This document shows, one piece after another, positions 35,803 through 44,451 of a stretch of DNA of 64,000 nucleotides. This stretch comes from Thermoleophilaceae bacterium. Lineage in GTDB: Bacteria > Actinomycetota > Thermoleophilia > Solirubrobacterales > Thermoleophilaceae. The DNA lies in contig JAUJOQ010000006.1 in assembly GCA_030447725.1 (NCBI GenBank), positions 32,639 through 96,638 of the forward strand, written 5' to 3'. The notes beneath the pieces were generated by a model. That model saw only the letters and a program-made list of their open reading frames with translations, was not told the origin of the DNA and made no database searches. Within the stretch, counting starts at the first letter, position 1. Each line of letters opens with the position of its first letter. A program made the position numbers and the translations under genes.

Positions 35803-37186
35803 CCATCTCCAGCTGGATCAGCCGGTTGAGCTCCACCGCGTACTCCATCGGCAGCTCCTTCGTGACCGGCTCGATGAAGCCGTTCACGATCATCGCGGCG
35901 GCCTCCTCCTCGGAGAGCCCGCGCGACTGCAGGTAGAACATCTGCTCGTCGGAGATCTTGCCGACCACGGCCTCGTGGGCGACCGTCACGTGCGGGTTCT
36001 GGATCTGGATGTCGGGCCAGGTGTCCGAGCGCGAGTGCGGGTCCATCATCAGGCCGTCGCACTGCACATGGGACTTCGAGCCCTGGGAGTTGTGACCCAT
36101 TCGCACCAGGCCGCGGTAGCCCATCACCCCGCCGTCCTTTGAGATCGACTTGGCCAGGATGTTCGATGTGGTGTTCGGGGCCAGGTGAACGACCTTGGCG
36201 CCGGTGTCCTTCCACACGTCGCCGCTGGCCACGCCCACGTTGAGGTGGTCGGCGCGCGCGCCCTCTCCCATCAGGAACGAGCCCGGGTAGAGCATCACCT
36301 TCTTTGCGCCCATGGAGCCGCCGACCCACTCCACGGTGCCCTCTGCCTGCACGATCGCGCGCTTGGTGTTCAGGTTGAACACGTCCTTCGACCAGTTCTG
36401 GACCGTCGTGTAGCGCGCCTTGGCGCCCTCCTTCACGAAGATCTCCACCACCGCGGAGTGCATCGAGTTGACCGAGTAAGTCTGCGCCGTGCAGCCCTCG
36501 ATGTAGTTCACCTCGGCGCCCTCGTCGACCACGATCAGGGTGTGCTCGAAGGTGCCCTCGTTGGCGCCCTCCATGCGGAAGTAGGCCTGCAGCGGCAGGT
36601 CAACCTTCACGCCCGGCGGCACGTAGAGGAACGAGCCGCCCGACCAGACGGCTCCGTGCAGCGCCGAGAACTTGTTGTCCTGCGGCGGCACGCACTTGTT
36701 CATGAAGTACTCACGCACGAGGTCCTCGTGCTCGGTCACCGCGGTGTCCATTGAGGTGAAGAGGATCCCGAGGTCCGCGTACTCCTTCTTGAGGCTCTCG
36801 TAGACCGGCTCCTGGCGCCACGTGCCGACCACACCGGCCAGGTGCTCGCGCTCGGCCTCCGGGATGCCGAGGTCCTCGTAGGTCTTCTTGATGTCGGCGG
36901 GGACGTCGTCCCAGTTGTCGAAGCGTCCGGCCTCGGGCGGCGAGTAGAGCACCAGCTCGTCGAGGTCGAGGTCGGAGAGGTCGACGCCCCACGTGGGGAT
37001 GGGCTTGCGCTCGAAGATCTCATAGGACTTGACGCGCATCTCGCGCATCCAGTCGGGCTCTCCCTTGATCCTGGAGAGCTCCTCGATCACCGGGCGAGAC
37101 ACGCCCTTGGCGGCGATCAGCTGCCCCTGATCGTCTTCGACGATCGGGCTGGGCTTGGTGATCCGGGTCTTGTCGGTGGCTGCCAT
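35786..37186 (-). CDS. sufB: Fe-S cluster assembly scaffold SufB
   Basis: 466 residues, full length. The N-terminus VSRPVIEELSRIKGEPDWM and the core RFDNWDDVPADIKKTY, VWSGGSFLYVPPGVKVDLP, IEGCTAQTYSVNS (cysteine) and the C-terminal EQMFYLQSRGLSEEEAAAM are diagnostic of SufB. It forms the SufBC2D complex that assembles Fe-S clusters from SufS-derived sulfur. Unusually it stands alone, about 7 kb from sufC-sufD-sufS-sufU, divergent from an iron importer. A palindrome resembling the rrf2 operator lies 25 bases before the ATG. Confidence 0.96.
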   Translation of the reverse strand: MAATDKTRITKPSPIVEDDQGQLIAAKGVSRPVIEELSRIKGEPDWMREMRVKSYEIFERKPIPTWGVDLSDLDLDELVLYSPPEAGRFDNWDDVPADIKKTYEDLGIPEAEREHLAGVVGTWRQEPVYESLKKEYADLGILFTSMDTAVTEHEDLVREYFMNKCVPPQDNKFSALHGAVWSGGSFLYVPPGVKVDLPLQAYFRMEGANEGTFEHTLIVVDEGAEVNYIEGCTAQTYSVNSMHSAVVEIFVKEGAKARYTTVQNWSKDVFNLNTKRAIVQAEGTVEWVGGSMGAKKVMLYPGSFLMGEGARADHLNVGVASGDVWKDTGAKVVHLAPNTTSNILAKSISKDGGVMGYRGLVRMGHNSQGSKSHVQCDGLMMDPHSRSDTWPDIQIQNPHVTVAHEAVVGKISDEQMFYLQSRGLSEEEAAAMIVNGFIEPVTKELPMEYAVELNRLIQLEMVGSIG

Positions 37187-37210
37187 CGCGTCCCTCGTTC
37201 GGGTGGAGAA

Positions 37211-37231
37211 TTCCGTCCTGCGCAGTAGGAT
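37211..37231 (-). promoter_or_regulatory. Candidate Rrf2 operator before sufB
   Basis: Plus-strand TTCCGTCC, 5 bases, AGTAGGAT. Compared with the perfect palindrome in front of rrf2 (ATCCTACC-N5-GGTAGGAT) the halves match at 5 and 7 of 8 positions, with identical spacing and nearly the same distance to the start codon (25 versus 20 bases). A TACAAT -10-like box on the minus strand (37236-37241) would put transcription start inside it. Confidence 0.4.
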
Positions 37232-37278
37232 ATGAATTGTACCGATGTGAGCGACGTGCGACCACCACCCAGAGCGAA

Positions 37279-37292
37279 TTAGGCTACCCTAA
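37279..37292 (+). promoter_or_regulatory. IdeR/DtxR-like iron box before fbpA
   Basis: TTAGGCTACCCTAA lies 6 bases before the GTG of the iron-binding protein gene. The IdeR/DtxR consensus contains AGGCTAACCTAA; 11 of 12 of these positions match. The site would cover the ribosome-binding region or the start of a leaderless transcript, blocking expression when iron is plentiful. Confidence 0.5.
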
Positions 37293-37297
37293 CTCGC

Positions 37298-38323
37298 GTG
37301 TCGCGCCGCTCCCTGGTCATCGTCGCGTCGCTCGTTGCCCTGGCGGTGGTCGGCGGTTTCGTGGGCGTGGTCGTGGCCACCTCTGGCGGCGGCGACCAGC
37401 TGACAGTCTTCACGGCGCGCTCCCATTACGGGGACGAGCAGCCGTTCGAGGCCTTCGCGGCCGGCGAGGGCACCGACCTCACGCTTTTCGGCGGATCCGC
37501 GTCTGAGCTCTACGAGCGCCTGGAGAGCGAGGGCGACCAGACTCAGGGAGACCTCCTGATCACCGTCGACGGCGCCAACCTGTGGCGGGCAGAGGAGGCC
37601 GGGCTGCTCTTGCCTCTGCGCTCCGGCGTGCTCGACCGCAACGTGCCCCAGTCGCTGCGGCACCCCGACGGAGAGTGGTACGGCCTGACGCTGCGCGCCC
37701 GCACGATCATGCGCTCGACAGAGCGCGTAGCCGAGGAGGCCGTGACCACCTACGCCGGGCTTGGCGATCCGCGCTGGCAGGGGCGCATGTGCCTGCGCTC
37801 GGGCACCAGCGAGTACAACGTCTCGTTCGTGGCCGACCGCATCGCAAAGGACGGCGAGGCCGCGACGGAGCGGATGCTGGAGCGGTGGATGGCCAACGAC
37901 CCCACCATCCTCGGCTCGGACACCGACGTGCTGAAGGCGATCGCGGATGGCACTTGCGATGTGGGGTTCATTAACTCGTACTACCTCGGACGAGAGCTCG
38001 AGGAGGACCCCGACTTCCCGGTCGCGCCGGTCTGGGCCGACCAGGACGGCCGCGGCACCCACGTGAACCTCTCCGGGGTGGCAGTGGTGAAGGCCAGCGA
38101 CCGGCCCGACGAGGCGCGCAAGCTCGTCGAGTACCTGACCGCGCCCGCCCGGCAGAAGGTCTTCGCCCAGAACAACCATGAGTTCGCTGTGCGCCCGAAC
38201 ATCGAGCCCACTTCGGAGATCTCGCAGTTCGGAGCGTTCAAGCGCGACCCAATCGATGTCGCGGGCGCCGGCCGCCACCTGGAGGACGCCGTCCGGACGA
38301 TGAACGACGTGGGGTGGGACTGA
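37298..38323 (+). CDS. fbpA: Ferric iron ABC transporter substrate-binding protein
   Basis: 341 residues with one N-terminal membrane anchor (LVIVASLVALAVVGGFVGVVVA) and no lipobox cysteine. The rest is a periplasmic-binding fold of the FbpA/FutA type: QLTVFTARSHYGDEQ at the start, SGTSEYNVSFVADR, and NSYYLGRE, whose paired tyrosines are the usual Fe3+ ligands. It captures ferric iron outside the membrane for the permease encoded next. It begins an fbpABC-rtcB run with overlapping or abutting genes. Confidence 0.9.
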   Translation: MSRRSLVIVASLVALAVVGGFVGVVVATSGGGDQLTVFTARSHYGDEQPFEAFAAGEGTDLTLFGGSASELYERLESEGDQTQGDLLITVDGANLWRAEEAGLLLPLRSGVLDRNVPQSLRHPDGEWYGLTLRARTIMRSTERVAEEAVTTYAGLGDPRWQGRMCLRSGTSEYNVSFVADRIAKDGEAATERMLERWMANDPTILGSDTDVLKAIADGTCDVGFINSYYLGRELEEDPDFPVAPVWADQDGRGTHVNLSGVAVVKASDRPDEARKLVEYLTAPARQKVFAQNNHEFAVRPNIEPTSEISQFGAFKRDPIDVAGAGRHLEDAVRTMNDVGWD

Positions 38324-39912
38324 GCGTCGGAGCCCGAGGGGGTCCGGCGGGTCGCACCGTCCGGCGCCCCGACGGCTGGACTGTCCTCACGGTGGTGGCC
38401 GCCGCCCTGGTGGCCGCGCCGCTGCTCGTGCTTCCCGCCAGCTTCCTCGCGGCGCCCGACGCGCTGTCGGACTTCTCGGGCCTGCTGCCGGATGCGGCGG
38501 CGGCCACCGCGATCCTGCTGGTCGGGGTCGGGATCGGGACGCTGGTGCTGGGCACCGGGCTGGCCGCCCTGGTCTCGTTCTGCGACTTCCCCGGGCGGTC
38601 CTGGCTGGAGTGGGCGCTGGTTCTGCCGCTCGCGATGCCTGGATACGTGTTCACCCTGTTCGCGCTCGGCGCCGCCGACTCCCTCGGCGCATCATGGCTC
38701 GACGTGCGATCGCCGGTCGGTGCGGTGGCCGTCTTCACGCTCGTGCTCTACCCATACGTCTACCTGCTCGCCCGCAGCGCCTTCCTCTCCCAGGGGCCCG
38801 AGCTGCTCGAGGCCGCCCGCGGCCTCGGCCTCTCCCGTAGCCGGGCGATCGTGCGCGTGGCGGTGCCGCTTGCCCGCCCGGCGATCCTCGGCGGGGTGGC
38901 GCTGGCGCTGATGGAGTCGCTGGCCGACTTCGGCACGGTCAACCTGCTGGGCCTGCAGACCTTCACCAACGCCATCTACAAGGTCTGGTTCGGCGCTTTC
39001 GACCGCGACGCCGCCCTGCAACTCGGCACGTTGCTGGTGTCGATCACCCTCACCCTGCTGCTGCTCGAGCGCCTCTCGCGCGGTCGTGCGCGCTACACGC
39101 AGGAGGCCGCGCGAGGGAAGGCGCAGGCTCCTGTGCGGCTGCGGGGGCCGGTGGGCGCCCTGGCGCTCGCCGGGCCGCTGCTGCTCGTAGGCGTCGTGGT
39201 AGCGGCGCCGCTCGCCCAGCTGGCGGTGTGGTCGGTGAACTCGATCGCCGATGGCCGGCTGGTGCCTGAGTTCGCCGCATCGGCGCGCAACAGCCTGATG
39301 CTGGCCGGCATGTCGGTGGTGCTGGTGGTGGGTGCAGCGCTGGTGTTGGCCTACGGCCGCAGGGCGAGCCGGTCTGCGGCGCCGAAGGGCGCGGTGCGCG
39401 TGGCTACCATCGGCTACGGGCTTCCCGGATCGGTGGTCGCAGTGGCGGTGATCGTGCCGCTGGGCTGGCTCGACCACCGCCTCGACGACATCGCGGGCGT
39501 GGGCCTGCTCCTCACGGGTACCGTCATCGGACTCTTCGCCGCCTACACCGTGCGCTTCCTCGCCCTCGCCTACCAGTCGGTCGATTCCGGACTCGAGCGC
39601 GTGCCCCGCTCGCTCGACGAGGCTGCCCGTGGCCTCGGCTCCGACCGACTCGACGTGCTGGCGCGGGTGCATGTGCCGCTGATCTCGGGTGCGATGCTCA
39701 CCGCCGCCTTGCTCGTGTTCACCGAGGTGATGAAGGAGCTGCCGGCCACGCTCTTGCTGCGCCCGCTTGGCGGGGACACGCTGGCCGTGGCCGTCTGGCA
39801 GTCGACCGCGGAGTCGCTGTATGAGACGGCCGCGCTGCCCGCCCTGCTGATTGTGCTGGTGGGCCTGCTTCCGGTGGCCGCGCTCATCCGCCTGTCGCGG
39901 CGGGCGCTCTGA
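38314..39912 (+). CDS. fbpB: Ferric iron ABC transporter permease (FbpB-like)
   Basis: 532 residues with about twelve membrane helices in two BPD_transp_1 halves. Each half has the EAA loop: LLEAARGLGLSRSRAIVRVAVP and SLDEAARGLGSDRLDVLARVHVP. Such a doubled permease is standard for FbpB/AfuB iron(III) importers. The GTG start overlaps the fbpA stop by 10 bases. The stop overlaps the ATPase start as TGATG. Confidence 0.92.
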   Translation: MGLSVGARGGPAGRTVRRPDGWTVLTVVAAALVAAPLLVLPASFLAAPDALSDFSGLLPDAAAATAILLVGVGIGTLVLGTGLAALVSFCDFPGRSWLEWALVLPLAMPGYVFTLFALGAADSLGASWLDVRSPVGAVAVFTLVLYPYVYLLARSAFLSQGPELLEAARGLGLSRSRAIVRVAVPLARPAILGGVALALMESLADFGTVNLLGLQTFTNAIYKVWFGAFDRDAALQLGTLLVSITLTLLLLERLSRGRARYTQEAARGKAQAPVRLRGPVGALALAGPLLLVGVVVAAPLAQLAVWSVNSIADGRLVPEFAASARNSLMLAGMSVVLVVGAALVLAYGRRASRSAAPKGAVRVATIGYGLPGSVVAVAVIVPLGWLDHRLDDIAGVGLLLTGTVIGLFAAYTVRFLALAYQSVDSGLERVPRSLDEAARGLGSDRLDVLARVHVPLISGAMLTAALLVFTEVMKELPATLLLRPLGGDTLAVAVWQSTAESLYETAALPALLIVLVGLLPVAALIRLSRRAL

Positions 39913-40934
39913 TGGGCGTCCTCTTGGAAGGGGTGCGGAAGGCGTTCGGCTCGACGCAGGCCGTCGGCGGGGTCGACCTCGAGCTCGCCGACGGGGAGAT
40001 CGTGGCCGTGCTCGGCCCGTCGGGCTGTGGCAAGACCACGCTGCTGAGGTTGATAGCGGGCTTCGAGGCCCCCGACGCGGGCGCGATCGCCCTCGCCGGC
40101 GAGAGGGTGGCCGGACCCGGGTGCTGGACGCCTCCCGAGGGCCGGCGGGTCGGAATGGTGTTTCAGGACTACGCGCTGTTTCCCCACCTCGACGTGCGCG
40201 CCAACGTCGCCTTCGGTCTTGCCCGCAGGTCACGCGACGAGCGCGAGCGCCTGACCCAACGCACGCTCGAGCTGGTGGGCCTCCAGCACAAGCACGACAG
40301 GTACCCGCATGAGCTTTCAGGAGGCGAGCGCCAGCGCGTGGCACTCGCGCGGGCACTCGCCCCCGAGCCGGCGATCGTGCTGCTCGACGAGCCCTTCTCG
40401 AGCCTCGACGCCACGCTGCGCGCATCGCTGCGGCGGGAAGTCGAGTTGATCCTGCGCGACGCCGGCGCCACCGCGCTGCTGGTGACCCACGATCAGGAGG
40501 AGGCGCTGGCGTTGGCCGACCGCCTGGCGGTGATGCGCTCGGGTGAGCTGATGCAGGTGGGCCCCCCCGAGGAGGTGTACGCCCGCCCGTCGGGGCGCTG
40601 GACGGCCCAGTTCGTGGGAGAGGTCAACGTGCTGTCGGGGGTGGCCCACGGCGCCGGGGTCGAGACCGAGCTGGGCACGCTCGATCTGGCCGGGACCGCG
40701 GAGGGGCGCGTGCACGTGGCTGTTCGTCCCGAGCAGCTCGAGCTGCTGGCGGGCCACGCCGCCAACGCCGAGGTGGTCGACCGCGAGTTCCGTGGCCACG
40801 ACGTGCTCTACCGCCTCAGGCACGAGGCCGGCCGCACCCTGATGGTGCAGCTGCCCTCGCTCGAGCTGTTCGAGGTGGGCGACCGCGTGTTCGTGCGCCC
40901 GGTCTCCTCGATGGTCGCCCCCGTCGTGGACTGA
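39912..40934 (+). CDS. fbpC: Ferric iron ABC transporter ATP-binding protein
   Basis: 340 residues: Walker A GPSGCGKTT, Q-loop MVFQDYALFPHL, signature ELSGGERQRVAL, Walker B VLLDEPFSSLD, switch VTHDQEEAL, and a TOBE-like regulatory C-terminus (HVAVRPEQLELL). It drives uptake through the FbpB-like permease. All domains are intact. The next gene starts directly after its stop with no gap. Confidence 0.93.
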   Translation: MGVLLEGVRKAFGSTQAVGGVDLELADGEIVAVLGPSGCGKTTLLRLIAGFEAPDAGAIALAGERVAGPGCWTPPEGRRVGMVFQDYALFPHLDVRANVAFGLARRSRDERERLTQRTLELVGLQHKHDRYPHELSGGERQRVALARALAPEPAIVLLDEPFSSLDATLRASLRREVELILRDAGATALLVTHDQEEALALADRLAVMRSGELMQVGPPEEVYARPSGRWTAQFVGEVNVLSGVAHGAGVETELGTLDLAGTAEGRVHVAVRPEQLELLAGHAANAEVVDREFRGHDVLYRLRHEAGRTLMVQLPSLELFEVGDRVFVRPVSSMVAPVVD

Positions 40935-42230
40935 ATGAACACCACGATCTTCGGCGAGCACGAACGACGGGTCATCGACCAGCTCGACCGTTGCGTCGCC
41001 CAGGAGGACGGTGCTCTCGGCGTGCTCTGCGCGGACGGCCACCTGGGCTACTCAGCGCCCATCGGTGGCGTGGTGGCCTATCGCGAGCACGTCTCACCGG
41101 CGGCCGTGGGCTACGACATCGGGTGCGGCAACCTCGCGGTGCGCACCGGCTTGGCGGCCGATGACCTTCGCCCCGACCTGGCGGGGATCATGGACCGGAT
41201 CTACGCCGAGGTGAGCTTCGGCGTCGGTCGTCGTGACGGCCATGCGGCAGACCACCCCGTGATCGACAGGATCCGGGAAGCCGACTTCGAGCCCCAGCGC
41301 GCCCTGGCCGACGCTGCGGCCAAGCAGCTCGGCACCGTCGGGGCGGGCAACCACTACGTCGATCTGTTCGCCGACGAAAACGATGAGGTGTGGCTGGGCG
41401 TCCACTTCGGCTCACGCGGGTTCGGACACAGGACTGCCTCTGGCTTTCTGTCGCTTGCGGGCGGCGGGCGGTTCGATGAACGTGGCAGGGAAGGCGAGAT
41501 GGAGGCCCCACCCGACGTGCTCCACGTGAACGCCGATCTGGGGCAGGCCTATCTTTCGGCGATGGAGTTGGCGGGCGCGTACGCCTATGCCGGGCGAGAA
41601 GTCGTAGTCGACCAGGTGCTCGAGATCCTCGGAACCGATTCGCTCGAGGTCGTGCACAACCACCACAACTTCGCCTGGCGTGAAGCCCACGGCGGCGAGG
41701 ACTTCTACGTGGTCCGCAAGGGCGCGACTCCGGCCTTCCCCGGGCAGCGCGGGTTCGTGGGTGCGACGATGGGTGAACCTGCCGTGATCCTCGAAGGGAT
41801 CGACACCGACCTGGCGGCCTCCGCGCTTCACTCGACAGTTCACGGGGCCGGACGCGCGATGTCGCGCACAGCGGCGGCGGGCAAGGTCCGAAGACGCTGG
41901 GCGTGCACCAACCGCGACTGCGACTGGTTTCAGGCGCCGGGTGAGCACAAGCCTCGAGGCGGTGCCTGTCCCCGCTGCGGGCATGCGACGCTGAGCAAGC
42001 GGATGGTCAAGATGACCGAAGGGGCCATCGACTGGGCAGCCGCCCGCCGCGACCTCGCCAAGGAGGGCATCGAGCTGCGAGGGGCGGCCGCGGATGAGGC
42101 CCCGGGCGCGTACAAACGGCTCGGCGAGGTCTTGGCCGCCCATGAGGGAACGGTGCGGATCCTGCACACGTTGACGCCGATGGGGGTGGCGATGGCAGGT
42201 CCCGATACACCCGATCCCTGGAAGGACTGA
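40935..42230 (+). CDS. rtcB: RtcB-family RNA ligase with inserted zinc ribbon
   Basis: 431 residues. RtcB joins RNA 2',3'-cyclic phosphate or 3'-phosphate ends to 5'-OH ends with GTP and Mn2+. Metal ligands are visible: D and C64 in AVGYDIGCGN, VGAGNHYVD, VHFGSRGFGH, VVHNHHNF, and the guanylylated histidine H303 in STVHGAGRAMSR. Between MSRTAAAGK and GAIDWAAAR a four-cysteine insert (C324, C329, C345, C348) forms a likely zinc ribbon that typical RtcB lacks. The ATG abuts the fbpC stop. No RNA repair partner (RtcA, archease) is near. Confidence 0.88.
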   Translation: MNTTIFGEHERRVIDQLDRCVAQEDGALGVLCADGHLGYSAPIGGVVAYREHVSPAAVGYDIGCGNLAVRTGLAADDLRPDLAGIMDRIYAEVSFGVGRRDGHAADHPVIDRIREADFEPQRALADAAAKQLGTVGAGNHYVDLFADENDEVWLGVHFGSRGFGHRTASGFLSLAGGGRFDERGREGEMEAPPDVLHVNADLGQAYLSAMELAGAYAYAGREVVVDQVLEILGTDSLEVVHNHHNFAWREAHGGEDFYVVRKGATPAFPGQRGFVGATMGEPAVILEGIDTDLAASALHSTVHGAGRAMSRTAAAGKVRRRWACTNRDCDWFQAPGEHKPRGGACPRCGHATLSKRMVKMTEGAIDWAAARRDLAKEGIELRGAAADEAPGAYKRLGEVLAAHEGTVRILHTLTPMGVAMAGPDTPDPWKD

Positions 42231-42270
42231 GGACGGGCCCATGCCGGCAAGAGGCCCTAAGCTGCGCGGC

Positions 42271-42570
42271 ATGAAGCTCTACGTCTGTTACAACGCCCTC
42301 ACCGGGAAACTGCTGCCGGGCGGCCATCCGTGCGGCAACGCCTACCGCGCGCTCAAGGACGCCGGCCACGATCCCGAGGTCGTCAAGTCCTACGGTGGGG
42401 CGGTTCTTCCCGGATTTCTCAACAACACGAAGGGGCGCAAGGAGGTCAAGGAGCTGACCGGCGAGTTCACGGTGCCGGTGCTCGTCACCGACTCCGGTGA
42501 GGTGGTCAAGGAGTCCTCGGCGATCGTGGACTGGGCCGAGCGACACCCGGCCGGCGCGCCCGCCGCCTGA
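42271..42570 (+). CDS. Glutaredoxin/GST N-terminal-like protein
   Basis: 99 residues with a thioredoxin-type fold of the glutathione S-transferase N-terminal kind: MKLYVCYNALTGKLLPGGHPCG, then TVPVLVTDSGEVVKESSAIVDW, where the VPVL cis-proline and the ESSAI motif fit the family. Cysteines at 6 and about 21 are not a CxxC pair. It is probably a small thiol-binding protein using an actinobacterial thiol. I chose the ATG at 42271 over 42241 because the fold starts there. Confidence 0.7.
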   Translation: MKLYVCYNALTGKLLPGGHPCGNAYRALKDAGHDPEVVKSYGGAVLPGFLNNTKGRKEVKELTGEFTVPVLVTDSGEVVKESSAIVDWAERHPAGAPAA

Positions 42571-43538
42571 GCTCTCAGCGGCGCGCTTGGGGCGCGATCC
42601 GGCTCCCGGCAGCCCTCGGCACGGTGTACGTCGTCTGGGGCTCCACCTACCTGGCGATCCGGATCATGGTCGAGACCATGCCGCCGCTGCTGGGCGCAGG
42701 GGTCCGCTTCGCCACCGCCGGGGCTGTCTTCTGGGCCGTACTGCGCCTGCGCGGCGGGGCCGCGCGGGTCCGCGTCACGCGCCGGCAGGCCGGCTTCGCA
42801 TTGGTTGCCGGCTCTCTGCTGTGCTTCGGCGGCAATGGGCTGGTCACCGTGGCCGAGCAGGAGGTGCCATCAGGCTTGGCGGCGCTGATCATCGGCGTGG
42901 TGCCTCTGTGGGTGGTGACCATGCGGAAGGCCGAGGGCGACCGGGTGCCGGCTCCGACGCTCGCGGGCGTGGCGCTCGGCTTCGCCGGGCTGGCGGTGCT
43001 CGTGCTGCCGGGCGACCGGCCCGGCGACGCGCCGCTGTGGGGCGTGCTGCTGATCGTGGCGGCTTCGATCTCCTGGGCCGCCGGCTCCTACTACTCCAAG
43101 CGGATGGACCTGCCGGCGGACATCTTCGTCTCCACCGCCTTCCAGATGCTGCTGGGCGGCGGCGCGATGGTGGTCACCGGCCTGCTCGTGGGGGAGGCCG
43201 GCGACGTGGACATCGGGGCCTTCTCCGCCCGTTCGCTCGGCGCCTTTGCCTACCTGATCGTGTTCGGCTCGCTGCTGGCCTATACCGCGTACACGTGGCT
43301 GCTGCAGAATGCGCCGATCTCGACGGTGGCCACCTACGCCTACGTCAACCCGGTGATAGCCGTCGCCCTGGGCGCGCTGGTGCTGTCCGAGGAGATCACC
43401 CTCACCGTGCTCGCCGGCACCGTGGCGATCGTGGCCTCCGTGGCGGCTGTCGTGCGCCGCGAATCGGGACCTGCGCTCGCGGGGGCTGCTACTCCGGCCG
43501 GGACGCGTCGCCGGTGGCGGCGCCAGGGCAGACCTTGA
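42567..43538 (+). CDS. EamA/DMT-family transporter
   Basis: About 323 residues, ten membrane helices in two EamA repeats: VYVVWGSTYLAIRIM, then GSLLCFGGNGLVTVAEQ, VPLWVV, and the second repeat with AASISWAAGSYYS and TAYTWLLQNAPISTVATYAYVNPV. It probably exports a metabolite. A GTG at 42624 would cut off half of the first helix. In frame, a CTG at 42567 overlaps the previous stop (CTGA) and gives a full N-terminus, so I place the start there with caution. The last 20 or so residues are translation of a 74-base copy of the sufU 3' end. Confidence 0.8.
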   Translation: MSSQRRAWGAIRLPAALGTVYVVWGSTYLAIRIMVETMPPLLGAGVRFATAGAVFWAVLRLRGGAARVRVTRRQAGFALVAGSLLCFGGNGLVTVAEQEVPSGLAALIIGVVPLWVVTMRKAEGDRVPAPTLAGVALGFAGLAVLVLPGDRPGDAPLWGVLLIVAASISWAAGSYYSKRMDLPADIFVSTAFQMLLGGGAMVVTGLLVGEAGDVDIGAFSARSLGAFAYLIVFGSLLAYTAYTWLLQNAPISTVATYAYVNPVIAVALGALVLSEEITLTVLAGTVAIVASVAAVVRRESGPALAGAATPAGTRRRWRRQGRP

Positions 43539-43552
43539 GGCTGGGCAGGGCG
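43479..43552 (-). repeat. Copy of the sufU 3' end
   Basis: This 74-base stretch repeats 44452-44525 with only a handful of mismatches and no gaps. Read on the minus strand it gives ALPSLKVCPGAATGDASRPE and a stop, next to ALLSLKVTRGAATGDASWPE in true SufU. It overlaps the 3' end of the EamA gene on the opposite strand. Confidence 0.85.
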
Positions 43553-43640
43553 GCGAGGGCGTGAGCCTGCTGCGGCTGTCACCGAGGAGGCGACCGAGCC
43601 ACGGCGCTCGGGTGTCGAGCCGCTGCTCTGAGGGTGTTCC

Positions 43641-44194
43641 TCAAGTAGCGGCAGTCACGCCCAAGGTCAAGTAGACGGTGGCCGCAACCGCCAGGACACC
43701 AAGGGCCGCCCGGCGAATCGCCTGCACGCGCATCGCACGCGACGCCCCGGGCAGCGGAACGAGCCACGCGTACAGAATGGCGCCGGCCAGCAGCACGGGG
43801 GCCGCAAGCTCAGCCCCTACCCACTCGTCTGGATCGAAGATCGAGAGGATGCCCCAGGGCGCAACGAGAATCGGACTCAGGGCGAGTGACTTGGACCGCG
43901 CACGGCGGTCGCCGGGTTTGCTGAGGGAACGCCGGAGCGCCAGCAGGTACACCGCCGCCAGGACCGCGAGCGCCGGCGTGGGCGAAGAGCACGCTCAAGA
44001 CCACGACGAGCGGAAGAGCGCCCCAGGCATCGTTTACCTCTGTGTCTCCGGTCGCAACCCCAAGGCCCCCCCAGCGCGAGGGTGGCGCCGGCGACGAAGA
44101 GCGGCACGAGGCCAAACGCGGTCAGCCACCAGCCGGCGTCCTCAGAGCTGCACCACCCAGGCCTGCCGAGTCGTGCGTGGGAGCCGAGACCCAT
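43641..44194 (-). pseudogene. Membrane protein gene with several frameshifts
   Basis: Reading the minus strand, a frame from 44194 gives WWLTAFGLVPLFVAGATLALGG. A second frame continues WGALPLVVVLSVLFAHA, and a third, from about 43985, gives LAVLAAVYLLALRRSLSKP and further helices (LAAPVLLAGAILYAWLVPLP, LGVLAVAATVYLTLGV) to a stop at 43641. Together they make one polytopic protein of about 180 residues interrupted by at least two frameshifts. I do not recognise the family. It lies between the two copies of the sufU 3' end. Confidence 0.6.
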
Positions 44195-44451
44195 CGCTCA
44201 GTTGAATCCGGGAAGCAGCTGATCGACCCGTGACGGTCGTCCTCGGTGCGAGGGACCAACGGGATCTTCGCGCCCGCACGTATGTCGAACTCCTCGGTGG
44301 CGGGCTCGGCATCGTCGTAGACATCTGCTGCTTGGCCTCGCGCCGCGTTGGGCCTGCCAGCTGTGGTAGGGACTGACCTGGCAACACCTCAATCACCGGC
44401 ACTCGGTGGATATGCCGCCGCGGTAGAGTCGAAAAACGCCGATCAACGGCG

